Below the pieces are notes generated by a model, which saw only the letters and a list, made by a program, of their open reading frames with translations, was not told the DNA's origin and searched no databases. Position numbers and translations under genes: made by a program. Source: Atherix ibis (lineage: Eukaryota > Arthropoda > Insecta > Diptera > Athericidae). Taken from it: a stretch of DNA of 64,000 nt. Each line of letters begins with the position of its first letter. Position 1 is the stretch's first letter. Below, piece by piece: positions 48,930 to 59,799 of the stretch. The stretch covers positions 45,949,667-46,013,666 of the forward strand of contig OY282610.1 of assembly GCA_958298945.1 (NCBI GenBank). The letters run 5' to 3'.

Positions 48930-49020
48930 CACCAGATAAGTACCACAGTTGCTAGCATGTAGGACTACCACCCAATGGGCCGGGCCGTAGGTTCGAATCC
49001 CATTGAGGCATGAACCCGCG
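48930..49020 (+). ncRNA. Possible tRNA-derived SINE head (B box)
   Basis: ggttcgaatcc at 48991-49001 is an exact Pol III B box. About 40 bases upstream, ttgctagcatgtaggac is a poor A-box candidate. The T stem pairs badly and I can draw no full cloverleaf, so this is not a functional tRNA. A SINE head or chance are both possible. Confidence 0.3.
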
Positions 49021-49124
49021 CTAATTCCTAAAAACCACTTTACTTTCTATTCTACTTTAATTAACTTTCTTGATAAAGAAAAATCCGAAAAAATACCTGA
49101 AATTACCGCCATCAGCTATCGGGA

Positions 49125-49275
49125 ATATGGAAATATTAATACCAGCTTTCGGAAGACCATAACCAATCGTGAATAGACACCCGTATTGATCATAGACAAT
49201 AACCCGAAATGAAAATAAGGGCTGGCCCTCTTACTGGACAAAAGCATGGCACCGCACCAAAAACTGCACGAATAC
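49125..49275 (-). repeat. Dispersed repeat DR-1, copy 3
   Basis: The complement reads ttcgtgcagttttt, tttcgggttattgtct, gatcaatacgggtgtctatt, as in copies 1 and 2. Confidence 0.65.
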
Positions 49276-49370
49276 ATAGGATATTCATAATTGCACTACT
49301 TTAGCGCAAATGCTTACTTCTAAAAAAAATGTTTATTTTTGCCTTGCGGAACAAAAAAAGTCATACGGAG

Positions 49371-49840
49371 TATACCTCAAGGATGTCATGCGTTTTATAA
49401 ACAAGCTATTTTTCTTTAAAGGATGAGTATCTCAAGGAAGTATATTGGTATTCTAGCTGTAAATTTTCTACACTAGTGATCTCTCTTAAATATGTGTAGA
49501 TCAAGGAAGTACAATATTTTGGTACCCATGCTATGCATTTTCTAAACAAGCGAGCACTTTGTTGAAGATGAGTATCTCAAAGAAGTATTTTGGAACTCAT
49601 ATTATAAATTATCTACGCTAGCGATCTCTCTTGAATATGTGTACCTCAAGGACATATTTTTGTACCTATGCTATGCGTTATATAAACAAGCAATTTCTTT
49701 TAAGGATTAGTATCTCAAAGAGGTATTTTGGCACCTTTGCTATGCGTTCTCTAAACCAGCGAGCTCTTTTTTGAAGATGAGTACCTCAAGGGAGTATTTT
49801 GGCACCTTTGCTATACATTTTCTATACAAGCGATCTTTCA
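49371..49840 (+). repeat. Sevenfold tandem array of a LINE reverse-transcriptase motif
   Basis: Seven diverged units of about 59-74 bp. Each starts with gtacctcaaggaag or a variant (near 49373, 49427, 49495, 49571, 49640, 49710, 49780). Translated, each gives the reverse-transcriptase box VPQGSIL-PLLY followed by YTSDL. The last unit is fully open (VPQGSILAPLLYIFYTSDLS), the second reads VSQGSIL...FYTSDLS, and the others carry stops or small shifts. The array lies within a LINE whose sequence continues at 49841-49990. Confidence 0.85.
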
Positions 49841-49990
49841 GAAACATTTAATGTACATCTTGCAGAAATTATAGACAGCATAGCATTTCTAACTATAGTT
49901 TAGAATAGCAACGAGACTACTGATAAGCTTCAACAAGTTATTGATAAAATATAAATAATAGGAAATTAAACGAAATGGAAAAAAATATAC
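49841..49990 (+). pseudogene. Jockey-like LINE, continuation after the array
   Basis: After the last unit the frame continues ETFNVHLAEIIDSIAFLTIV, matching NV-LATFADD-AFLT with the YADD box destroyed. NSNETTDKLQQVIDKI and NNRKLNEMEKN then fit the next helices of a jockey-clade reverse transcriptase. Confidence 0.65.
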
Positions 49991-50029
49991 TCTTAGGAAT
50001 TTTACAAACAAATATTCGAAGAATAATTA

Positions 50030-51545
50030 ACAAGTCAGATTTATTTTCCCTTATTACTCCTACTGGGAGCATAGGACTTCCGGTTAGTGTTTCCATCTCA
50101 CTCTATGAAGTGCTAATATATTTACATCATTCCAAGTGAAGTTATTTTTTCCTATTTCCAGGAATACCGATCGTCTGCATGTGTTCTTGTAATAACCTCT
50201 TGATCTTTTTCCTTGAGGATTCTGCTCTAACGCCATTGTGGTAATTTTTTTCAGCTTTCTTCCTGATGATATTTAAAGTCAATGTCCACTTGCGTCGCTT
50301 AATCTGCTTCACAATTAGTTTTTTTTTGTAGTTTCCGACAGATCCACGCTGCTGATGATGCTTGTCCAGAATATTCCATATATTATACGGAGATATTTGT
50401 TGATGAATGCCTATAATTTATGTAAGATGTTGTTTGAAATTAGACAGGTTTCACTACCATATGTCAGTACTGATTTTACACATGTCAGTACTGAGTTGAA
50501 TATTCCGTGTTTCGTATTTCTGGAAATATGGCAGCTTCTCAATATGGGTCTTAGTTGCTCGAATGCTGATCTTGCTTTTCGAAGTCTTTTATCGGCATCT
50601 GCTTCTGCGACGCCGTTTGTAGTTATAATACTACCTCGTAGCAGAAGCTGCCTACGTATTCGATAGCGTTTCCTTCAGTTCTAATGTTTCCTCTATTACT
50701 GGTGTTAGTTTGCAAGACTTTAGTCTTCCCTACATTTATCTCTATTCTAGTACATCTTTCAAAATATTCTATTTTAGCTTGGATATCGCTGAGCTTGTGT
50801 GAAAATGGACAGATATCATCCGCATATTCCAAATTCTTGAGTTATTGTGCGATACTCTAGGTTATGCCACGTTTCTGCATGCTAGGATAATTAGGAAACT
50901 GCCTTCTTTTACTCCCGTATTTGTAGTGAAAGAAGTACTGATGTTACCACTATGCAGCACCGTGAGATCCGCTTCTTCGTACATCGCTTTAATCATTTTG
51001 ATTATTTTCTGGGGTATTCCTTTCCTGCTCAATTTTCATATTGCAACTCTTTTGATGGTGTCAAATGCATTCTTGAAGTCTATGAACAGAAGATCTAGAG
51101 ATATATACTATTTTTCTGTTAAGGCAGAAGCTATCCTGTGCGTCATGTAAACTTTCTTTTATCTTATTTTGAAGCCTGCCTTGTATAATTATCGAAAATA
51201 TTTTATATATAGATTTAATCCTCTCCAATTGGTGCATTCTCTGAAAACGTCTTCTTTTGGCATTTTCACGATTATGACATCCTTCCAAAGTGGGGGCAGT
51301 CTTTTTCGTTCTGGGAGCTGATGTTCTACTGTCAGCGCATAGCAATTTGTTATTATAGCTTCCATTATCTCATTCACAATGGGTGGGTAACACAATATCC
51401 TTCAGTATTCCTTCAATACCTTGTTTCGTTGTTATTATCTGAGGTGTTGTTGATATTTCCGTAATGTCCCCACCCTGTTTTTTGTTTGGATATCTATATT
51501 TTCAATTAGCATACTCCTGCGATCTCTGATTAGTTAGTTCTTCTT
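50030..51545 (-). pseudogene. RTE-like LINE, reverse transcriptase and C-terminus
   Basis: On the complement, from right to left: LPPLWKDVIIVKMPK, CTNWRGLNL, DLLFIDFKNAFDTI, GIPQKIIKMIKAMYE, EYADDICPFSHKLSDIQAKI (catalytic YADD at about 50824), INVGKTKVLQTNTSN, AIEYVGSFCY, then a decayed tail with IRKKAEKNYHNG. These are RTE-clade motifs. The endonuclease half is absent. Stops and frameshifts throughout. It abuts mariner A5 at 51547. It cannot be the other half of the relic at 2845, which is on the opposite strand. Confidence 0.82.
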
Positions 51546-51612
51546 ATACGAGGGTTGTTCAATAAGTCCTTAGAAAAAGATGGAAAAAAACTGTTTTTTA
51601 AAAAAAAAAATT

Positions 51613-52698
51613 TTATATTTCAACATAATGTTCTTTTAGCTCTATACACTTTTCCAACCGTTATTCCAAAATTTTTATCCCGTCCAAAAAATAGGATTTC
51701 AGAAGTTCTGCAAAATACTCATCCGTTTGAGCAATGACGTCCTCGTTGGAAGTGAACCGTTGTCCGCCACGCCATTTCTTCAGATTGGGGAAAAGAAAAT
51801 AGTCACTCGGGGCCAAATCTGGTGAATAAGCGGGATGATGCAACAATTCCATTCTCAATTCCACAATTTTGGCCATGGAAACAGCGCATTGTCCTGATGC
51901 AAGGGGATTTTTTTATTCTTCAGATGGGGGCATTTCTCTTTGATTTCCTCGCTCAACAGTTGCAATAACGACGCGTAATACGCTCCTGTTATTGTTTTTC
52001 CTTTTTCCAAGTAGTCGATAAAAATGATGCCCTGCGAATCCCAAAAGACCGTGGCCATCACCTTGCCGACCGATGGCACAGTTTTTGCCTTCTTCGGAGC
52101 CCGTTCACCCTTAAAAATCCACTGTGATGACTGTCTCTTCGTTTTTGGAGTGTAGAAGTGTATCCGGATTTCGTCCACAGTGACATATCGATGAAGGAAT
52201 TCGGCAGGATTGCGATGAAAGAGTGCCAACATAGCCTCAGAGTCCACTACACGATTGCACTTATTCTCCTCTGAGAGCAAACGCGGCACCCATCTTGCCG
52301 AAATTTTTTTCACAGACAATTTTTCATGGAAAATTGAAGCGACTGTACCTTGTGATATGCCCGTGGCCTCAACTAATTCGCGCACTTTAATTCGCCGATC
52401 GTTCAAAATCAGATCGTGGATTTTGTCGATGATTTCAGGAGTAGACACCTCAACTGGGCGTCCTGAACGATGTTCATCTTTTGTGGATGAACGGCCACGT
52501 TTAAATTCATTCACCCAATTTGGGGTGAATGATAACCATTATTCACCCAATTGGGGGTGAATGTTTACAATTGTAAACCGTCGCAAACACAGGTGACAAT
52601 GTGCCATGAACTGCATCCAACTTGGATTTGATTTCTTTCGGGCTTAAGCCTTTCAAATGGAGATGTTTGATGACAGCCCTAAACTCGCTTTTTTCCAT
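51613..52698 (-). pseudogene. Mariner family A transposase (A5), broken
   Basis: The ATG is at 52698-52696. The N-terminus is split by the 52508-52562 insertion. Then comes a long open stretch with the helix-turn-helix VRELVEATGISQGTVASIF, the first Asp (VDEIRIHFY, where relatives have VDETW), and HQDNALFPW, where a deletion after the second Asp removes the ARVHTCAVSMAK segment in part and shifts frame. YSPDLAPSDY is intact. A stop follows KILE (near 51662), and the tail ends at TAA, 51613-51615. Dead. Confidence 0.92.
52508..52562. repeat. Double small palindrome inserted in mariner A5
   Basis: Two 22-bp palindromic units (attcaccc...gggtgaat at 52508-52530 and 52541-52562) replace the single ttcattcacccaattg of the other four copies. 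The inserted bases are local sequence copied in both orientations. Confidence 0.85.
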
Positions 52699-52894
52699 TG
52701 TTATGCACAAATAAATGTCGTTAACTTTAATCGACGATAGAAATTGACCTACGCTATGGATCAGCTTTCCTTTCGATAATGGTAAAATTTTGACAGCTTT
52801 TCTGTCGATAATGGTACTTACAAAAAAAAATCTTTACCGACACTACGAGCGCAATTTCTTGGATTTTCTAAGGCCTTATTGAACGATCCTCGTA

Positions 52895-55874
52895 CTTACA
52901 ATTTGTGAGAATTCTTCTGAACAAGTAAAAGTAAATAACTTAACATATTTGTGTTACATGAAATGTCAGCAAAATTCTTAGGAATCAATCTAGATCCTTA
53001 ATTAAGAAGAGAATTAATTAAATATGACTTAAATCTAGAACCTGAATATATATAATTGATCTGGCTCTTGGATCAAGGAGCATTTCAAAATATGGTTTCA
53101 GTAGTATATAAGAAAGGACGATTTCCGCTGCAATTTGAAAACTAGCAAAATAATTGTAAACATTTTTTTTTAAATTTAAAAAAAATAACTATCAACCGAA
53201 AAACTTATATTGCAAAAATTTAAACTATTGAGAGGCGATTAAACTGTTCGATCAACAGCACCAAATAAGAATACTTAAAACTTGTTCAATTCCATGCAAA
53301 TATTCAATTAGTAGTAAAAGCTTGGTCTGTTTCAAGGACATCAACGGATGCTTTCTTATTTAAGGTTCATATTTTTTTGGGTTTTAGAGAAAATTAATAG
53401 TAACTCTTGTAAACTAGTTTTAATGCCAATCGAGAGGTGATTTTAATGTTCGAGGACATCCACACTACTAATAAACTTCCAGTGAACTTTCAAAATTTTC
53501 ACCTATACGTAAAAAAAAAAAAAATTGTTAATTATAATAAAAAGTATAAGAATTTCGTTGGATGTGAAAAAACGTTATCAAATTAAAATAAAAAAAAATC
53601 CTTTTTTATTCATCAATTTTAAAATCTAATAGCAAATATACTTTTGTTCTTGCGCATGATTATATGCAAAAAAAAAGACTTTTGCTTACAATTAATTTTC
53701 AAAATTTTCTTTTAATTCGAACATAAAATAATGCTTCTTGGCAATTTTATATTATTATATACAGTTTAATGATCATTCTATACTTATATTTTAATATACA
53801 AATTATCTCATCTTCATTAAGAATAAATGAATGAAAAAAGCTTAATGATATTTTTAAGGAAAGAAAAGTTAATTGAATCAAAAGAAAAATTTATTATTGT
53901 TAAAAAGTCAATCTTGATGAACTCGTAATTATTTAATGAATTTCAGAGGAAGCAGTAATTCGAATACCATTTAATTGATGTTTTTTTTCTTCTATTTTTG
54001 GTAGTATTTCTTAATATTATTTGAATAAAAGTACGATTATATCGTATTTACATATTTTAGGAAGTTCAACATCAAGTATAATAGACAAAAAAAATTGAAG
54101 TATGGATGGCACTCTGAAAAGTCTTAAATGAAAGTTTAGCTTTTTAGCTCGTAAAGATCAATCAACATTTTTGGTAGAGAAATACGCTCGTTCATATATT
54201 TTTATTCAGCTTAATCACTTAGTAATTGTTTCAATTTACCTAGAAAACATTTTATAAGGTAGATGCTATTTAATAATTTATTAGTAGGTTATTTATTGCT
54301 TTGTTCTCGGATTCATATTTAATGAGGCTAGAAATCCCAGCATTTCGTTTCCTGACAAACAACAAAATCACATTATTCCACTTTTAACCAAAATACAATT
54401 TTCTATATATGTATGTGTACATGTATATGTATATTATCGAGAGATTCAAGTTGAAGAAAATAGCCCCTTTTTCTATATGGCATAATATCCAAATCACATT
54501 AAGACAAAGATTCCAAGTGGTCTTTACTAGTTAATATTAAAATAATAATGAAAAAAAAGGTATCCTTAGACTCTTCTTAGTTAGTAGGCCGTTTATTTTG
54601 TCATTGGGATTCATGAAATTATTTTCACAATATATCCCCCATTCTAGTATCTAAGATACATAGAAATTTCCTCATACGAGAGAATTCAGCGAGATAGAAA
54701 GATACTCGCTCTATGAGAAAATTAATCTAATCTAGGTACAGTTACGACTATATGGTAGTTAGTGGAATATAGAAAATATTTCTAACAAATATTATAGTAT
54801 ACGAAAATAGTATACGCGATAGTCATTTATAACGTGATAGAATAAAATCAGATGAGAAAAATATTTGGAAAAATGCGTAAATAAATAAATGAATAAATAC
54901 CAAAAAAAAGGAGAGTGTCCTTTAGATAAGAGTTTCCTTTATAAGAGTTTCGATTTAGCAACAACCAACAAAAAAAAAATGATGCACAACAATTGTATAG
55001 ATCGAATTTAATAGATTCGTGCCGTCTAGCAATAAGATTTTCCTCCTGGAATTATTGATTTCGTTTCGTTTCGTTTGGATATTCCTATGCCATTCGGATT
55101 ATAATTATAGACGAATCATTTGTTGTACGAATATGGGAATATATCCAATAGGTTTATTTCAATTAAATTGTGAATACGTACGTTTTGTCTGAGGGATTTG
55201 CTATTACCACCAAAAGTATGATAAATTATTCCCTTAGCTCATTGGCATTTGTGGAAGGATTCTGGCACACTATTTACGATATTGCAATGACTCTGAATTC
55301 TTCTTATACAAATGCCAATGTGATAATTATATCCAATTTGGTTGATCATATCCGGAATATTAGATGCATATTAAAATAGAAATTCTTCTATAATCAGAAC
55401 AAATTATACCAAAAACTTCTCAATCCCTCCTTCACCCCAATAACCCCAAAAACCAAAAAAAAAGAAGAAAAAAATTTTAAGATTTCTCTTTCTTCCAACG
55501 CTTAATATTAGCATTTACATATATATACATATATACAATACAATCCAGATATATCCACATCCACATGTCCTTTTGTACAATGTATATATGGTATATATTT
55601 TTTTTATATCCAATGTTGAATTTGCTATTCGATTTGTATTGTAATTTCATTAGTAAAACGATTATTTATGATTTATCATTATGAGGCTATTATAAATAAT
55701 ATAAATGTAAATTTTTCCATAACAAATTATTATTTATTTATTCTAATTTACCAATTATATAACATTAAAAGCATAAAGATATGAAATAGAACATTCTGCT
55801 CACACGAGTTTATGAAAACAGGAATAATTTTTTCACGAATTATGCCCAAACACAGTTTATGAATATTTCTGAGA
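52895..55874. other. AT-rich non-coding DNA
   Basis: About 3 kb with no recognisable gene. Short tatatgtatgtgtacatg stretch near 54405 and a ttcgtttcgtttcg run near 55065. Confidence 0.5.
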
Positions 55875-56796
55875 TAAGAGGTCTGTTCAAAAAGTATCGC
55901 GAATTTTGAAGTTCCGCGGGTTACGTATATTCGATTTTCGATTTTTTTATGGCGTTATGTTGATACTCATATCTCTCACTTATGCCAATAAGTTTGGCCA
56001 TTTTGCATGTTCAGTTAATTCTTGACAGCTGCTTTGCTTGCACGTGTTTTGGCTCGTCTTTTATTTTTGCCCATTTTCGACCAAAAACAAGCATTGAATT
56101 AACATTGCTAAGGAGCTGTTGGACTCTGCCCGCGATGACCCAAATTTGCTCTAGAGGGTCATAACTGGTGACGAATTATGGGTTTATGGTTATGACGTGG
56201 AAACCAAAGCTCAATCATTACAATGGATGCTGCCGCACGAGCCAAGACCGAAAAAAGCGCGCAAAGTTCGGTCGAATATGAAGGTTTTGCGTACAGGTTT
56301 CTTCGATTACAGGGGCGTAGTACATTGCCACAGGGTAGAACGGTCAATGAGGAATATTATCTGCAAGTTATACGCTAGTTGCACGAAACAATCCACCAGA
56401 AACGCCCGGATTTGTGGAAGAACAAAAATTGGCTTTTGCATCATGATAACGCCTCTGCTCACGCATCGTTGCTTGTGCCCGAATTTTTGATAAAAAACAA
56501 CACACTTATAATGCCGCAGCCACCGTATACCCTTTGCGACTTTTTCTTGTTCCCGAAACAGATTCTTTGATACATTGTGACTTTTTCTTGATCCCGAAAC
56601 AGATTCTTTGATACATTTTTTGGAATGGGAAAAAATCTAAGACGAGCCAAAACACGTACAAGCAAAGCAGCTGTCAAAAATTAAGTGAAAATTCAAAATG
56701 GCCGAACTTGTTCGCATAAATGGGAGACATGAGTATCAATATAACGCCATAAAAAAATCGAAAATCGAATATACTTTTTTAGGAAAAGACCTCGTA
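55875..56796 (+). mobile_element. Head-to-head rearranged vertumnana-like mariner, copy 4
   Basis: Left end and leader as in the copy at 32837. The N-terminal coding part is deleted with the same junction as at 7870-8492 (leader to the cgaccaaaaaca segment). Coding pieces: VITGDELWVYGYDVETKAQS, KVRSNMKVL, HETIHQKRPDLWKNKNW, LLHHDNASAHASLLVPEFL, CDFFLFPK. The right 200 bp is an inverted 5' leader ending in the 5' terminal repeat, with the same joint as at 46239. At that joint a 41-bp tandem duplication (56535-56616) is unique to this copy. Part of the last coding motif (SPDLAP) is deleted. Confidence 0.9.
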
Positions 56797-57541
56797 TTTT
56801 TATATTTTTTAATGTGATATAAAGAATTTTATTGAAGTTAATTTTTTTTTAAATTACACAAATTAAACTTTTAGAAGGAAATCAATTTTTTCCAACTAAT
56901 CTTATCACAATGGGTAATATTTTTATAGGTAAAAAAGGAGAATACTTAAATTTAAGTATAAAACTTTTGCAGACTTAATTCATGTTTTTGGTAAGACTAT
57001 CGTCAAAAATGAACTGAGCATTTTATTTTCTGCTGAACTTGTCAAAACCATGTTGGATAATATATTCACTAATTTAGAACTATTCAAAAGTAAATACGAT
57101 CAAATATTAGAAAAATCACATCATTTCTGCAAATTGAATTCATCCAATTACCAATAACCAATGCCTCTGATTTGTCTTTACTTTGGAAATGCTTTATTAT
57201 TAAAAATATTTTCAAACCTTATAACCCAGTAAATTCTCCATAGATTCTTTAAAATATTTTTGAATAATATTAATTTGGTTTTCGTTTTGAACAATCCACA
57301 ATCCAACAATGTAATCATTTTTATATTTATTAAAGACTAACCTACTGACCAGGTGTGTTCTATAACACATCACACGTCAGTGATCATGTCTAACATCCTG
57401 GCTTTCTTTCCGCCACTTACTACAATACTATTATCTTAAAGTCATAGTTTTGCGAAAGTTTTTTGATAAGCACCTAATACTGAATATTTAAAAATTGTTC
57501 CTATTACAGCTGGGTATCTTTAGCCACCTCCTATACACGTA

Positions 57542-58809
57542 TGTTGGGTTGTGCGGAAAGTAATTTCGTTTTTTTTTTATAAAAATGAAAGACAATTTTC
57601 TTATAGTGAATTAATATTTTATTCAATTAAATATTGTCCAGTCTGATCCAATACTCTTTGCCATCTTTCTGGCAGGACCATGATTCCACGCTCATAAAAT
57701 TTTTGTTCTTTGCTGGCAAAAAACTGATCCAAGTAATTTTTGACCTCCTCATTTGAATTAAACGTTTTACCATCTAAAAAATTTTGTAGAGACTAGAACA
57801 AATGATAATCGGAAATTGCTAGGTCTGGAGAGTTTGGTGGATGTGGCAGTACATTCCATCCAAGCTCTAAAAGTTTTTGCCGAGTGGTCAAACTTGTATA
57901 TGGTTTCGCATTATTCTGCTGGAACACTATACCTTCCCTAATGACCAATTCTGGTCTATTTTTCTTTAAGTGAATCATTCAATTTGTCCAACACTTCAGA
58001 ATTGATCGTTGTGTTGCTCGGTAGAACCTCAAAGCAAACGATTCCTTTGAAATCCCACCAAACAGATAGCACAACCTTTTTTTGATGCATATTGGCTTTC
58101 GAAGTGCTTTGAGCCGGTTCATCTTTTCTATTCTAGGATCTTTTGCGCTTAGCATTGTTGTAGATAGCCCATTTCTTGTCCCCAGTGATGATATGCTTCA
58201 AGAATGAATCATTTTCTAGGCGTTTGAGAAGCAAATCACAAACGTCAATACGACGGCACGAAATTTTTTCTGTAAAAATATGAGGAACCCATATATCGAG
58301 ATTTGAGATAAAACTTAGCCGTTTCAAATAATCATGAATGGTCGAATACGATACATTGAATCTCTCAGTGATCTCACGATTCATTAGTCGCCGATTTGCA
58401 TCAATTAATGCCTTTATTGTGTCTTCATCAGCTCCAACTGGCCTTCCAGAATGTGGTGCATTTTCAAGATCAAAATTGCCGGACCAGTTTTGGCACTGGT
58501 GCTCACTTAACATATTTTCTCCATGCACATCGGATAATTTTTATCTTGCCTGAAAATTCTGTTTTTCTATAGAAAAATAGTAAAACATGCCGAAAATTCT
58601 GTTTTTCACTTTCACTATTTAAAAGGGTATCAACAAAAAACGACAGTGTAGAATCCATCGAATTTTTTCACAAGCAAGCCTTGCTATGTCAGCTGTCAAA
58701 ATACATATGATTATGCAGCTTAATTATGAAGTTGGTTGTAAAAACATAAAATTAAGTCCTTTGTTGGGAAAAAACGAAATTACAATATTTTCCGAACAAA
58801 CCAATAACA
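57542..58809 (-). mobile_element. Mariner inserted in a LINE
   Basis: Ends ttgggttgtgcggaaagtaa at the left and a poorer complement (ttggtttgttcggaaaatat) at the right. 1.26 kb. The exact TA duplication is unclear because the right end has diverged. A separate lineage from families A, Mos1-like and cecropia-like by sequence. Confidence 0.85.
57619..58550 (-). pseudogene. Mariner transposase, broken
   Basis: The N-terminal 40 or so residues are missing. Reads from QNWSGNFDLENAPHSGRPVG, ANRRLMNREITERFNVSYST (helix-turn-helix), LDIWVPHIFTEK, LKHIITGDKKWAIYNNAKRK (first Asp), a deletion, VVLSVWWDFKGIVCFE in shifted frames, then IVFQQNNAKPY, where the second Asp is replaced by Asn, SPDLAISDYHLF with the third Asp, and RGIMVLPERWQRV to a stop at 57619. 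Dead. Confidence 0.88.
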
Positions 58810-58900
58810 TGTATTCCTACAACATATGAATTTATTCCAAAAATATGAATCCTATCTATGCGGATGATACTGTAATCCCAATTATATATCCAAATAGGTT

Positions 58901-59795
58901 CTGGTAATTTATAATCCCATATTTGAATTCCAACAGACTGGTTCACGAGGTGGAAGAGATTACGATATTACTAAGAAAGCTAACTGAGATTGTACCTAAG
59001 CAAACGAGTCATTTCAAAACCATCCGAAAAATTGTTACCGATCCCTTCATTCTAAGACCCTTCAGATACGCATGTATTGGCAGAAGTATTAACCCAATAG
59101 TAATTCTTCACTAGTTCTGGTTATAAAAAATTTTCCGATTAAAATTATCATAACTAAATAGTCGATAACAATTTTAAGACCATTTTCCACTTAAGTGCTT
59201 TAACTTAAAATCTATGTAAAAATAGTAAACCTAACTCGATAATTCGCATTATGTACAATTTATAAGTGCGTAACACTTTATTATTCATGGCAACGTAAAT
59301 TTCCTCTCTGAACATGAACGATAACTTTTCAGCTATAAAAAATGTCTTCCTATCAATAACTCTTTCGTAAAAGTACTTTTAACGCTTTTATTAAAGTGCT
59401 TTTACTCCTTATTATTGTAATTGTAATTTTATCAGCATTTAACATCAAAATAAATTATGCTCAAAGTGTGTGCTCCTTAAATATGTAAGCATGTTAAATT
59501 CTTAAATAAAAAAATTAAACATTAAATAAATTTGCAAAACAGGAAAAAAATTATTTTTTAACCATGGAGTCAGTCAGCTCCTTTTCTAAGATCATAAATC
59601 AGTCAGTAGTGTTATTATTAGGTCATATTATACACAATTTTAATTATATTGTTAATATAGCATATTTTCTAAATAATCATATTACAGAATGTTTTGAAGA
59701 TAAGTTCATAATTGTTTTTTTTAATTATTTGAAGATTTTTTTTTACACGTATGTAGGGGAAAATTTTCTAAAGACGCTGTAGAGATACTCGCTTT
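58901..59795. other. Non-coding DNA
   Basis: No recognised gene. The first 200 bp may be more of the split LINE. Confidence 0.4.
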
Positions 59796-59799
59796 CCTG

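Larger units (their letters stand above)
51547..52894 (-). mobile_element. Mariner family A, copy 5
   Basis: Both terminal repeats and TA present. At 1.35 kb it is the longest copy because of a palindromic insertion at 52508-52562 and a duplicated piece of leader near 52770-52810 (two versions of the tttcgataatgg stretch). Confidence 0.94.
57110..58900 (+). pseudogene. Jockey-like LINE relic split by a mariner
   Basis: Before 57540: SKPYNPVNSP, FGFRFEQSTIQQCNHF, then GVFYNTSHVSDHV-HPGF and ITAG followed by GIFSHLLYT, the equivalents of PNKPINSP, FGSEHST, GVFLDISQAFDHVWHPG, LAGVPQGSILGPILYN in the copy at 38560. After the mariner (57542-58809) the reading resumes with YNI, then NPIYADDTVIP (the YADD box) at about 58850. 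So the reverse transcriptase is interrupted between its PQGS and YADD boxes. Stops and shifts in both parts. Confidence 0.72.

Noticed and set aside
48930..49020. Functional tRNA gene
   Set aside because: The B box is good but the T stem has mismatches and no acceptor stem or anticodon arm can be drawn.
49371..49840. CRISPR-like array
   Set aside because: Units are contiguous and diverged with no unique spacers, and translate as a reverse-transcriptase motif.
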